64,000 nt of DNA, taken from the NCBI GenBank assembly GCA_932521035.1, contig OW051497.1, forward strand, positions 10,602,001 to 10,666,000. The letters are read 5' to 3'. The stretch comes from Oscheius dolichura. Lineage: Eukaryota > Nematoda > Chromadorea > Rhabditida > Rhabditidae. Positions 34,324 through 46,997 of this stretch are shown here, in pieces (the stretch's first letter is position 1; every line of letters begins with the position of its first letter). Under the pieces are notes generated by a model. The model made no database searches, had not been told where the DNA came from, and saw only the letters and a program-made list of their open reading frames with translations. A program made the translations under genes and the position numbers.

Positions 34324-37300
34324 TTATGTACGTAGGGGCGTCTTGTCCACAGGTTCTGCTAATCCGTTAGCTGACTGTTCCCGCCGAGGCATCACTTTCA
34401 TGGCGTACTCATTGCCATATGTTCGGAAACGGACTGAACCACCTCTTGAATGATGGGCAGGGGACTCAAAGCTCTAAAAGAGATTTCATTCATTTGATAA
34501 GTCCTTACCGAGGCGGAGTGATGCGAAACATTGGCCTCTAGTAGCGGAGCATCGGCCGGAAGGCCATTTTCACGAAGTTCATCGTCTTCACGATTGGCGG
34601 ACCTTGTATTTCCGAAGCTTCGATTAACTTGGGAGAATGTTTTGCTCCTATTCCAGGGCCCTCTTCCGCCACAGCAGGCAAGTCTTCGGAATTCGTTCAT
34701 ACGGAAATAGCACAATGGCTGACAGACAGAGTGAACGCCAATGAGGACCTATACTGTCATTGTTCCGTTTGTTGTGAAGGTGTCATACCTGCAGCCACCA
34801 GCGGATGAACGTACTACTGTGGGTTATCTCCAAGAATCCGTTGATGTGCAGAAAGGACACAATCTAAAGATTCTTTGTCTCTTGGGAACATCAGTCAATT
34901 GCCTGTATTCCAGAGTAGGGACACAGGAAGAGCAGGTCCACTAGGAGGACGGTTCCAATCACGTAAATGTATTTGTGACGTTGCATTGTTTGGAGCTTGA
35001 AGATCCTCGTCCTGAGAATTGCTTTATCTGGGAGATTGTTTTCGCAACAAACTTTGAAGTGGCTGAGGAGCCGTTCGAATTGCTTTTATGGAGAGAGGTT
35101 CTGTTGTGTTTGTGGCTATCTTCCGTGTTCATTAGACTCTCTTCTTTAAATCTGCGGATAGTTCGAAGGATGAATCCATAGCAGACCTATACCCCCTCTG
35201 TATTTTATATGGAAAGGATTCTTACCATAACTATTCCCAAGACCAAGACGCAAAGGACTGATATTAAAAGCATACTGAGGGTGGCTACGTCTATGTGCCA
35301 TGGTTGCTCTTCTGAAAAAACTGACTACATTGCAGAAGAGGAAATGGATCCCGTAGTCTAATTGGGTAACGAACCATTGGAAAGATTGCGGATGTGATGC
35401 GACGGTGGCACGAGGAGTCCAAGTCCCATGACTATGCTCACAATCCAACTAAACGAACTCTTTTATCCTTTACCAGAACTCGTCTTACCAACAGCCAAGA
35501 ATGACGAGGACGGCTCTCCTTCGGAAATATCGTCTATAGTGCAAGGGATATCGAATCACGATGAACTCGTTTGTAGTAAAGACCAGGAGGTTGAAAATGG
35601 TCAGAAGATTACAAATGCGAAGGATTACAAGAGCAAAAGAGGAGGCCTAAAAAGATTGTATCCTGATTCTTTAAATGTCTCACCCTAAATAACATGACAT
35701 TGGTTGTGATCCGTAATGTTAACCCTAAGGCTCGGTATAAACTTTGAGCCAAGCTGGGGAGACCATAAATAATGAGACATGCGCCCCGTACAACGTCTAG
35801 GATTGCACAATGGAGAACTATGACATAGAACACGTTGAGAAGAACCCGCCGGTGGTTGCTTAAATAGAGAATACAGTAACCTGTTTAACTATTGACCTAC
35901 CGTATTAAAGCTATTACAACAAAGAGGTTCAATATAACAGAGAGGAGCCCCAGATGGGTGCACATGTACACGGCAGTAGAAGCCATCTGAAATTTTAATG
36001 TCTGATATTAAATTTATTTTGGAGGAAGTATTTATTGGTTTGTTGCTTTTCTTATTAATTAGCGTATGTCTAATGAGGAGAAAGAAGAAGGACAAAGGTT
36101 GTTTAGACTGACAGGGTGTCGACGTCTTCTCTGATGGGATTACCCGGGGAGAGGAGCCGTGGATCGCCTTAGGCAATCAAATCACGCCTCCTTCATCTTA
36201 GGCAACCTGTAGGCACCTGACAAAAGGAGGAAGCGAGCGAAGAAGCTCATATTAATATGCGTTTTACCAATCTTGTTACACGAAAGATTTGTCCTTTTTA
36301 TTATTCCCAGGGGTGGAGCATTCTTTGGACAAAGGAAGCTTTAAGCCAGATAAACTTTTCATCAGTTAAGTTCCTGTAAACAGCCCGGGAAAGGGGACTA
36401 ACGTAGCCAGGCTGCGAGAAATTTCGCCATCCATTACCCTGGGGATCTTTCTACCGACTATAGAGTTCACTGAATTTCCTACAAGTTCGTTGACCAAAAC
36501 TCTTTCGAACCGACAATTTCTTCCCCCGCTTGCGAGTGCGAAATAAATAGTTTTGAATAAATTGGAAGCTGACCATTGCACTCTGTCGAACGGAGAGGAC
36601 CCTCTCTCATAAAAGTGTAGTCAGGGATACACCCATCATTTCCACCCTGATGTATGGACAGGTGATCCTCCCGGAAATTGCTAACTCTTTGGATTGTTGG
36701 ATAAGTCCACAAGGGAAATGAATCTCTATATTCTCTCTTGTAAACAGGAGAGGATCACATTGATATCACCAATTATTAAAAGAAAAGTGGAAAACGAACC
36801 ATCCGAGGGTTGAAAATAATGCCTAGCATAGATGAAACGGGATTCTCCCTCTCTGTGAGAAGATCCTCGGTTAGAATTCAAAGATTATGAGAATAAAATA
36901 AGGGGGTGGGCTTCCCAATTAGTGGGATATCGCCCTAATAAGAAAGCATTGGTGTTTCACTTCTTTGTTGAGCCTTTTGATTAAAGGAATTGGTCTCTTG
37001 CTAGTTGCTCTTGAAAAGCCCAAGTTTTAGCAGAATTTAAAAGAAACGAAAATACGCAATGTTTTGAAGAAGAATCCACAGGAGGTGGATTTTATTAGGG
37101 AGAACAGGGCAACAATTGACACCACCTAGGGGCTATATGATGTGATTCGCCCCCACCTTCTATGGGGTCCAACCTTGGCGAATAAAACATGATATCCGCG
37201 ACCATAGATTCTTTTTTAGGGGGCTCAAAAAGAGAGATGGGAAAGGGCAACACTCACGGAATATGATTCGTAGTCCGGGTGGGCGAAGTACCAAATAACG

Positions 37301-38455
37301 GTGTTGTTATCCCAAGCGTCGTCTTCTGCTCTGTAAAAGAAATGTTACCCTGCTTGTAGGTTTGTTTTCAATTTTGAGACGTAGCTGAGGGGAGATTGAA
37401 TTTGTTCGTCGACTAAAAGACAATCTTATAAAGCGTTTGCGACTTTTTATTCTACTATTAATAGAGAGGAAAGAGCACAGCAGAACACGATAGGGGAACA
37501 TGTTCAACTCGCCTTTTTTTTGCATAATTTTTACAGGTGTTGCTTATAAACGTGTTTCATAAGCTTTTTATATCTGAACATAATCCGAATTACTGGGGGA
37601 TTCATGAAAAATTTAGACAGACCGTGGGAACAGAAGAAAGAGAAAGGAACGATGGGGCGCCTGACATCCCCAGTAAAGAAATTATTGTGCTCATAAAGGA
37701 CAAGGAAAAATAGAGCTTGAATTAGGCGGGGGGTATGCAGAATAGGGGAAGAGAGGAAGATGTTGTGGTCATAAAGGTTAAGTTATTCGACTAAGGGGAA
37801 AGTTGCGGACATAATACGACGGACATCTACTACTACTAGAAGTATATGTCTTTATCTCCTCACATTACCAAAGCTCTCCCGCTTAAAGAAACAAAAGGCG
37901 TCGGCAAATTGTAAAATGGAGACTCCCACACCACCCTGCTGGGGAGGGGTTCCTATTTCCAAATAACCACTTTTGAGCAGGAGTGACCAAACAGGATGGC
38001 ACATTTTATCCGATGCTAAGTGTTTTGAAAACCGCGTCGCATTTGCGGATGACAACAGCGGCTACAAAAAAAAAGGTTCATTTAGTTTCTTACGTCAAAC
38101 TCTCTAATAAGAGATAGGAGAGCCTGGTAGATGAGTGGGACTCTCTAAAATAATGATGGGACGTGTGCTTGATTACATTAATTCCCGAGCCAGAGATTTC
38201 TTGGGAACATATGTACATATGAGAGAAAGTTTTCATTGCAAAGAGGACTGAGTTAGCTCAACTCACGTAATATTGGTGTCGTTGGGTGCCTGAGTTATGA
38301 GACGGAGCACGGTGTCCCACTCGGGCCGGCTGATTGCCTAAAAACTTATTGTCTTAGTCTAATTAAACTCTTATTAATAAAAGTAGGAAACTTCAATGAG
38401 TGCTAGGTTTACCCACTTCAATCAGAGTAAGATTTGCTATATCGGTTAGGTCCAT
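34324..38455 (-). CDS. Class A (rhodopsin-like) G-protein-coupled receptor, 12 exons
   Basis: Twelve short exons join with consistent phases to give 455 residues: 38417-38455, 38267-38337, 37258-37330, 35901-35986, 35684-35858, 35489-35646, 35375-35448, 35226-35311, 34942-35082, 34789-34863, 34509-34748, 34324-34473. The N-terminus is extracellular with likely N-glycosylation sites (NDTN, NNTV, NLTL) and no signal peptide. TM1 is MCTHLGLLSVILNLFVVIAL, TM2 NVFYVIVLHCAILDVVRGA, TM3 ALVILRICNLLTIFNLLVFT followed by NEFIVIRYPLHYRRYF (position of the DRY box), TM4 VLVILGC then WIVSIVMGLGLLVPP, TM5 VATLSMLLISVLCVLVLGIV, TM6 YIYVIGTVLLIVSFLHI, TM7 VLIGVHSVCQPLCYF (QPLCY where NPxxY is usual). A cysteine pair RLACC follows TM7, then a 100-residue tail. 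Two 1.1-1.3 kb introns hide the N-terminal exons. Ligand and subfamily are not recognised. Confidence 0.75.
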
Positions 38456-41017
38456 CCTTCGTTAAGTGACCTTTAGGCTCACTCAGATATAAATAATCCC
38501 ATTCCGTTGTTGGTAGTCGTACCTGAAAAGGCAAGTTCTGAAGAACAGACAAGCGCGGTAACAAGATTTGAAATTTATATCAAGAATGCTAAAAATGGAT
38601 GCGTAATGGAAACGTAATGGGGACGTGGGTAAGGTGGTTTCATCCATCATCTTGGAGAGCACATTTGTAGGAGAAACTCAAAGATTGAAACAATTGGGGC
38701 ACAGGCAGTGGGAATAGCCAAATAGGAAAAATTAACGGGTAACTCGGGGGAAAATGAGAAAGCGTGAGACAAAAGACGCTGGAAAGAGTAGTTGTTATGG
38801 AAAATATCCCGACTTATATTAGCAAAGTTGTGTATCATCTGGCGATATGAATAACGTGCCTCTGAGAAATTTGAAAACTACGACAACTTGATGTCAGAAT
38901 GAAAACAGGCTGGCTTGTAAGATATCCCGTTTTTTGAGCCCCGGATAGCATAAAAAGGGGAATGGACAAGATATTCATGTCATCGAGGAGAGGTCTCTTA
39001 TGGACACGGAGAGACATTTCTTGCAGCCTGACACCAATCGTCTTGTTCTAACAAAGGGTGCAGAGGTGTAACAGCAGATCTTTTTCCATTTAAAGAAATG
39101 AAGTCTAAGTGTTTACCCGCCATGTTCTAACGTCACTAGGCTAAGTTTAGAGACCCACTCGAATTATTTGAAATTGACCGCTAAAACGACTCATCACTTA
39201 TGATGGGCACTCCTTTTTAATAGAGTTCAATATCTACTCCAGTAGAAAGAACTCTAAAATGGAGCTTAGGACAACAGTTATGAAGTTTGGATGGTAAGTA
39301 ATGCCCTGGGCGAAGGTAAACGGAGTAGTGCTTCCGACTAATCCGTTACTCGGATATGCTGTTTGTTGCTACAATTTTCCCTTCTGACGTCCGTAAGTAA
39401 CTCTCCAGGATGGGTTCTTCAACTAAAAAGGGAGGCGAATATTTTAACAGGAAACCAATCTGCTGCCGTTTTTCTCGGTAATTCTCAAGTTCCTTAGTGC
39501 ACTCTCACTAACTAAACATTCATTAAGTCTAGACACACAATGATATTCAAATATGAGACCAAAAGGTGAGCCAGCCCCCGGAAATGTGGAGGGAATATCT
39601 TTAAAAAATAGGGCAAAGACAATTGCCATTTTGACGAATTGAGCCGGATGTCAATATAGAGATGGAAAATGAGAGAAGAGCTTGTGTGAATCTGATTGGA
39701 GAGGTCGCCGCAGGGGTTGATGATATGTGGCAGTGAGAGCACTTGACGGCCATCGGCATATGCTGTCTAAGCTGGACTGTGTCAGTGTCAAAAAGAACTG
39801 GAGACATCCTCTTATCACCTATGAAGTTATGGCTTTGATGGCATATAAATGTCAGCCAGAAGTGAAAATAAGTTCTACGATCTGCTGGATGTTTTCTCTC
39901 CTCTGAATTCTATATTAGCTTGTTAAAAACTGCCATGGGTTGAATTAAAGAAGGGTGGCAACAAGGAAACGAATAGATCGAGATGTCCCATGCTCTCACA
40001 AATGACAGTTTCTACGCCATTTTGGTCTTTGATTCAAAGTATTTGAATTTCCGGAAATTTGACCAGCCTGTGGCGCCTTTTGCAAGGAGCAACTGGCTGC
40101 ACGCATGGTCAGGGCGCTCTCTGCTCCTTCTATAGACACGACAAAAAAGGACACAGCTTCTTCAGTACTAGCTAAGACAGGGGAATTAGACACATTCGCG
40201 AAAGCAGAACGATTTGAACATCCTTACGTTCACCGAGTTTCTGCCTTCGAGAAGGGTTAGAAATAAATTATTTAGTTGAAGCAGCAAGCAATCCATCGCT
40301 GCTGGCTTGAAAACGTGCCTTATTTCTTAATATATGTTTTTTTTCTCTTTTGATATGGATAGGTGGAAAAAGACTTTCTAACAGTTTAGATGGAAGATAC
40401 ATGCATACTATTTCAAGGGGATGTGCATTCCTCCTAATTATCCTGAACATAGAAGACTCTGCACTGATGCATAGCAATGATCCACTTTGTGTTTCACCAA
40501 CCAAGCGATTGCCATTCTCTACGGATCCAGTGCACCATCTGTGTGAAACCAAACAAACCTTCAAGTGTTTGTTAGCATTATAAAAAAGCCCTATTGAAAG
40601 GGAAAAAGTCCTGGGCTCATGACATTTATTCATCTCATAAGGCATCTCGGTAAAGTGAAAGGTAAAGAAATGTCTCTAGTCATCAAGTACGGGGGGACTA
40701 CATCGTTTAAGTAGAGGCAAGAAATGTAGCAGGGAGGCCTGAATGGGGAACCATGTATTCTTGTTGACGTGAAGGGAAGGCAGGGAAATGCTCAGGGGGT
40801 AGCAAGTCTGTGGACAGGGGGGATACTAGTACGCTCTATGTACAGAAATAGTTTTTAGCAGGTGTACATTTTGATAAATTTCAACGACGGCGGTTGAAGT
40901 GGCACGAAAGAGGACAAAGAACTGAGCATAAAGAATTCAACCAGTGTTTAAAAAGATACCTAAAAGAGATGAAAATTAAAGGAAATTGGGTAATAGCCTA
41001 CCAGTAGGAATTGTGTT
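38456..41017. other. Gene-free stretch between GPCR start and DESI2 end
   Basis: About 2.6 kb with no coding content I can defend. Open frames at 39996-40193 and 40268-40645 (minus) lack family features and splice partners. It probably contains the GPCR promoter and the DESI2 3' UTR. No repeat family or RNA gene was recognised. Confidence 0.4.
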
Positions 41018-42486
41018 TTAAGGACGGACTCCTTCTCCGGATACGGTACTCTTGATCTGGTTCCAGAATCGGAGATAGGCATTGGGCGATCCCCGTCCCT
41101 CGTCAGAAGAATTGCTGGAGGAAGAAGAACTGGACAAGTCACCGGGAACACCGGCGATTACTGTAGTGCGAGAATCTGAACAATGCAGAATAGACACAGA
41201 TCAAAAAGAAGAAAGAACTAAACCATGCAAAGCACTAACCGGAGTTGTTAGAAAAAGCTCTACTGAGGGCAGACCGGATGTTAGTAAGCGGACCAGCTAC
41301 CCCACCTTGCCTACCATTCATTCTTCCGTAGCTTTCTGTTATTTCTTCAGCCGTCTCGACGGATTGTCGCCGAAGAGGAGCAGGTCGAGCCGAGGTGGAC
41401 GGGGTGGGATGATTCATCGACTGTTGCAGGGCCACGGGGGTCAACCATTCCTGAGGGAGAACCTTCTCCAAGAATGGGATCGATCCACTGATGTTTGCCA
41501 AACGATTCACCCAGCCGGGGATATCTTTTCCGGTCAGAGTCTAAAGTGCGGTTTGAAAAAAAGATAAAGAGGAGGGGGGAAACCTTGGCTATGATAGCAC
41601 TGAAGTGATTGCAGTTCCTGTTGATCAGATGATATTTGTCTCCTCGGAAGTCATGAGAGAGCGATTTCATCAAATCCCTCACATCACCAGACGTGAAATC
41701 CGTCTCGCCGAGGGTGATCGACTCCCTGAAGATAATCATAAAATCCGCTCATAGATATATTCCCACCTGAATTTGAAGTTGTCTCCCAACTCGTCCGCAT
41801 CTTGCGGACTATTCTCGAAAACACCCGAGAATGCATACGGATGTCCACCATAAGCATACTCTAAAATTAGTCCCATCAAGAAAGAACCAAGTGGATAAAC
41901 TAACCAACTCCATGAACTTCGACTCCCGAGTGGAAGATTCCAACCCCAATGTTGCTGGCGTAGTCATTGAGCCAGTACTGAAATCAGGGCAATGACTCAC
42001 TAGAACTAGTTTCTGGTCTCCCTGGTCACAATAACTACTTGGAACGGTCACCGTCAAAACTCAAAACCGGTGTGCTGACCACATGGACAAGCATAGACAA
42101 GCTTTTGTGTGCAAAAGCAAACAATATCCTTGCGGCGCAGGAAGCGGAAGGAAGCCCCATCCCGATAGAAATTTCGATACTTTTCAACGGAGCAAAGGAA
42201 TCTTTGGAACCTTAGCATTTCAGTGGTTTGAACCGGATCAAAATGTAGCTTCTTTTACAAATAAATCTGGCAAATGGCATGCTCCAGGATATAATACAAC
42301 TTCTTGCTCCAAAAATTAAAAAGGAACCTTCCAAACGTAAACATTATTTTAAATTTAGGTACTGAGTTTTAAAGTTCGATATTAAAATACCTAAAGAAAT
42401 ACTGTAATAAAAATCCGGAGAAATTAAAACGAAAATAAAGGGCTTACCATATCGTAGACATTGAGCCTAACAGTAGCACGAGCCAT
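41018..42486 (-). CDS. desi2: DESI2/PPPDE1-type deSUMOylating or deubiquitinating cysteine protease
   Basis: PPPDE proteins are small papain-like isopeptidases. The first exon gives MARATVRLNVYDM (ATG at 42486), and exon 2 YWLNDYASNIGVGIFHSGVE, matching human DESI2 [26 protein letters not shown]. The catalytic histidine lies in HSGVEVHGVEYAYGGH and the catalytic cysteine in INRNCNHFSAIIAK. Then come DIPGWVNRLANISGSIPFLE and PQEWLTPVALQQS, as in the human enzyme. The tail beyond that is divergent: a Ser/Arg-rich segment ending NSSDEGRGSPNAYLRFWNQ, then IKSTVSGEGVRP and a stop at 41018-41020. The first intron is about 460 nt; others are short. A GTTTCAG acceptor lies 23 nt before the ATG. The tail is longer than in mammals. 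Confidence 0.93.
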
Positions 42487-45400
42487 CTCCGATGCGCGGC
42501 GGCTACTGCCTGAAACATATGATTTATAATTCCATACTATAACCGGATAAAGAGAAAAGAGAAAGTGGTATAAAGTAACTTTAATGGCCATTGCGGATGC
42601 AGATGAGGAGGCGAGAAAAGCTTGTGGTCATAACTACTAGCTGGCAAACATTCTGTTCATTGAATTCTTTGAAAAGTAAACTAAAGCGTGGGGGAGAATG
42701 TGAAAAGTGATGACACTGGGCCATATTGAAGAGCAAACACTGACTGTGATACGTTACTGGCTACTTTATGAAAATAAGCGAGACGGAATAATGAATGGAT
42801 GATCTTGTGGCGGGATAAGGCCGCAAAGCGGCGCCAAATCCGAGATCTGTGGCATCACTTTCGTCGAGCGAAAATCGGAGAGTTCGGAAATAACGGGAGG
42901 ATGGCATAGGAATGAAGAAAAGCGAAGCTTATTAAACTTTTACGCAATTGAAAGCGAATACTGTGGCCCGGGCGAAAGCAATGACAAAGACGCGACGAAT
43001 GCGATCGATCGATTGAGAACGGCTGTGAGGGTGCTCAACTGGTTGGCAGACGCAGAGAGTGCATAAAGGTGAGACGAACTGAAGGGAAAGAAATGAATGG
43101 GAGCAGGGTAGAAACTTGGTCATTAGGAGGCAGGAGAGGGAAAGAAGAATTCAGGAGTAGTGCCACCATTCTTTTCTTCTTGCGGATGAATGCAATAACA
43201 AAAACAGGAATGAAAATACTCTCCATTAGGACGGGTGTAAAGTTTTTTAAGAATGTCCGGCTAGAAAATAATCACATAATCTTTAAAATAATAGAATTTT
43301 CGCGGCGTAAAAGTATATTTCTGTAGGAAAAAAAAATAAAACACTACGGGAAATGCATTTATGATAACGAAAAGCGCCCAGTTTTTAGAATATTGATGTA
43401 AAATCGAGAAGGAAGAATCGTTTGAGTGTTATGGAAGAAGGAAGCCAACCAAACGAGGCGTCACTGCTACGAATCGACGCAATAATCCGAAGGCAGTACG
43501 TAAATTACCGTGAGAGAGCCAGATAGACTTCATGATTCCAAATAAGATTAAATAATCAATGGGGAATGTTTTCGTTTAAATTGGACTACAAATGTCTGAC
43601 AAAATAAGTGTTCCTATTTTAAATTGAATGGAGCGAGGGTGGAGGCCGTGACGTCAACCAATTACCAAACCATAAACTAAACCTGGATGTCGAAATAAGG
43701 TCTCTAAGGTCCTGATGAAAAAATCAATAAGGAAGAGGCGTACATTACGAGCAGCCGGCCTATGTGTGTGTGAAGTGTTCCTGCCAAAAATTTTTGGACG
43801 GCAATATAAATTCGCTGCTGCACTTCGCCCGCCCTCTTCCCTATTTTAATTGATATATGTTGACGGGAATTAGATTATTATCTTCTTCTTATTCTTTGTT
43901 CTTTAAAGAGGAGGAAATGAAAGTGTCTGGAGAGGAAGAAAAAGAACCCGGCAGAGGGTCACATTATGAAGTGCATGCTGCAAGCGGAGGATCAGCAGTC
44001 GACCGGACGAGACCGGTCTTTCCGAACGGAAGAGGGAGAAAAACTTGCGTGTCCCGTGAAAACCGGGAAAAGAGGCCGGGCTCGCCGGCTCTTTAGGTTC
44101 TGTTCCATGGGGATTGGTCTGAGGTTGAAAGGACATAGGAGAAGGGAGCAGTCGTAATACTAACGCCGCTGGAAAACTGCCAAGCCCGGTTCGCTTTCAC
44201 ATGTCGACACACCTCACCTTACAATTGCACGGACTGAGAGAGATCGCGATTGGCGATACGATAGCTGTACAAGCAGTGTACAAAAACGACTGAACACTAT
44301 AGAAAGTGAGATAATATGAACGGCAGCCGGGCCGGCAGCCGCCGCCACCGCCACCGCTGCGCTTGGTGTATAGAGGAAGGGAAGAGAAATTGCTGGGTTC
44401 AGGCTTGACGAAACAAATCTAGAGAAAAATAAATAGAGCTGGGATGACGAGGTGTTCTCTCACCAGGACGCCGAACCACGTTTGCCAGTTGGCGTTTGTA
44501 CATACTACGCACCCCCCACAGTCCGGTCCGGCCAAAACAAAGTCAAGCCCCGCTGGCATGTAGGTTGTCTTTTAACTTCGGGGCATGTCACAATGATAAA
44601 TGGCAAGAGGCAGAAGTGGAAGAGGGCGACAGATTGAGTACATGGTCGCTTCCCAACTTCTTTCATCGCTCTGATTGAATTTCCTCTTTAAGATGGGCAA
44701 ATTAACATAATGGGAGTATGTCTGGGCCCTATTGGAGGAAGAAAGGGTGATGCTGCGTAAGTGGATCAAAGGCAGGGCTTAGGAAACAACGAGCGAGGGA
44801 GTAGTGTGATTCATCGCACTGGTCAGACGTATCATCCCAGGGGAGGGCACTGTTTACATAGGACACTGCTGTAAACCGTGACACTCATAAAAGCGTCCAG
44901 TAGGACCATCTGACAAGATTTTCAAGGGGGCCGAGAATCAATTCATCGGCAGATGTGCAAGGGTCGCATTCTCAGCATAATACGATTTTAGCCCGCCTAC
45001 CTCCAGTTCGTCGATGCACAAAGAAGACCAAATCTTTCTCAAAATGGAGATAAAGAGACTTTTGGGGGGAGAATCTCCTCTTTGGTCTTGTCTTTTAGGG
45101 ACAAATCTAGAGCCAGTTCCTATTAAAACTTCGAAAAAGGGAGATAATTGCCTGACGGAAGGGAGATCCACTCCAGGGCTGAACTCTTCTGAAAACAGGA
45201 GTGCCAGTGATGGATATGCGAGTAAAAAAAGGGGGCATTCATTACGACAAGCTTTGACTGCGATGCTGGCAAATGTATGGAAGGGGAGAGGACGTCACTC
45301 CTTCAATGGAAGGCTACTGTATGGCTGACCTTTTGCAACAAGGAAGGTTATTTATGGAGAGCAAGCAGGAACAAAAGTTCGGACAGTCCTACGCATTAGG

Positions 45401-46997
45401 TGCGCTCTAGATCTTTTTCCCAATGAGCAGATTCTTGTCAGTCAGAACATCACCTTTTTAAGCCGGATGTGTCTACTAACATGCGAAGGATTATGCAAAT
45501 CTGCAGATAACGCCGATTCGCGAGTCCAATGGGAAGCATAAAATTACCACCGAAAGGGGTTCCATAAACAATTGTTTAATACAATTAGAGAGAGAAGGAT
45601 ATTGGTCGTGGCAGAGCCTAGTTTTCCGGAGAGGGAAGGGGAAGAGCTCGGCTGATCTCTCTCTCTGGATATCAGATGACTGGGGGTAGTAAACCTTTTA
45701 CAGCGTGCACAGTAGAAAATGGGGAACGGATTACAAACTGGTGATGCTGATCATCCCGAGGATTAGCCCCAAAATGTGATCTGCCCCATTTCATGTCAAT
45801 ACTTGTTGGTGAGAATAGAGCTATTTTCTGTATGAAGCTAGTTAAACAAAAAAGGGAAGCGTCAATTGAATGAGTCTATCTGTTTTCTCTATAGCGTGGT
45901 ATCAGCTGATTGGGACTGTTTTCTGTGAAGATAAACGAATGACTATAGGGGGTGTGATTCAGCCAGACTGGAGATATTGCATAATCAGCATTGTGTATCG
46001 CTTCAGGACCTTTTTTAGGATACTAAAGTCGGAAAAGTGATGACAACGCTGGGCAGACAGTGATGTTATGAGTAGCTTAGCTTTACAGTCAATATGTTCG
46101 GGCTAACTGGAGATCATCCTCGGCGTATGACAAACCTTCCGCTGCTTCAGCTCTTGGAAATAAACAAGAACAATTGTCAAGGTTGGGTACAGGGCACCAG
46201 GTGGTATTCAAACAAATCTGTGAAAAACAGGATATAAGGAAGTATCAGTTTTGGGGAAAATAACAACATGACCAAGATCGGTTCTATTGTTTAAAACCAC
46301 AAGTGTCGTACAGCGAAACTGAGAAAGTCGAAGTGGTGAAACAAAACCGTTGTAAAAACATAAAATTGAAACAACTAGGCATCAAAACAATGTTCGAGAG
46401 GCAAACTAGACGTTTCGAATTCAGAACAAAAAAAAGAAATCCAGCTCACAATAACGTTTTTTCCCTCGCCCTCTGTGGATTGTATGCACGTGATGAGGGG
46501 CGACTACGTTTCGTAGAGGAATGTCCTGGCAGGATAGAATCCAGGAACTCCCCGTCTCTCCGAAGTGTTTGTCTTCCTCCCACCTTCCGGACTCCCTCGC
46601 TCCCCCCTTCTGTGTGTTTGTGCGTACGTTGCAGGACGTCTGACCACCCATTAAGCTGAACGCAATGTTGATTTCATCGGCAATTCAAGCGGTTTTTTTG
46701 TGAATTCTGCGCCTCCCATTACGCTATACTGCCTCACATTGAAATATGGTCCTCCTCCCCTCGTTTTTTTGTCTGTGTCCATTTCGCATCCTACTAAACA
46801 AGATCGCAATATTATGCTAACTGCCCTTTGTCTGTTTTTTATGGGAGGGAAGACTTTGAAATTTATTAGTTAAAGTCTTATAGACAAACGACGCAAGAGA
46901 TCCAAGCAACAAAAAAACGGCAACTATGGAAATTTTAGACACCAGGTGGTGAGGAGGACACGAAAACAAATGGACCAGAACAGGATGGGGTTGATAT
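42487..46997. other. 4.5-kb gene-free region between DESI2 and the double-DM gene
   Basis: No spliced or single-exon gene could be supported. The region is rich in GA-type purine runs and contains a short GC-rich patch of CCGCCA repeats near 44330-44360. Open frames at 43857-44096, 45014-45328 and 46303-46659 look random in composition. It may hold regulatory DNA for either neighbour or unrecognised non-coding RNA. Confidence 0.4.

Noticed and set aside
34398-34508. Read-through C-terminus of the GPCR ending at 34398
   Set aside because: A canonical 35-nt intron (34474-34508) fits the other intron sizes and gives a longer tail ending at 34324. Transcript data would decide.
42083-42319. Plus-strand 78-codon frame within DESI2 intron 1
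   Set aside because: It is antisense in a 460-nt intron, with no family match or splice signals; treated as chance.
45014-45328. 104-codon plus-strand frame between DESI2 and the DM gene
   Set aside because: Composition and lack of splice partners or similarity suggest chance.
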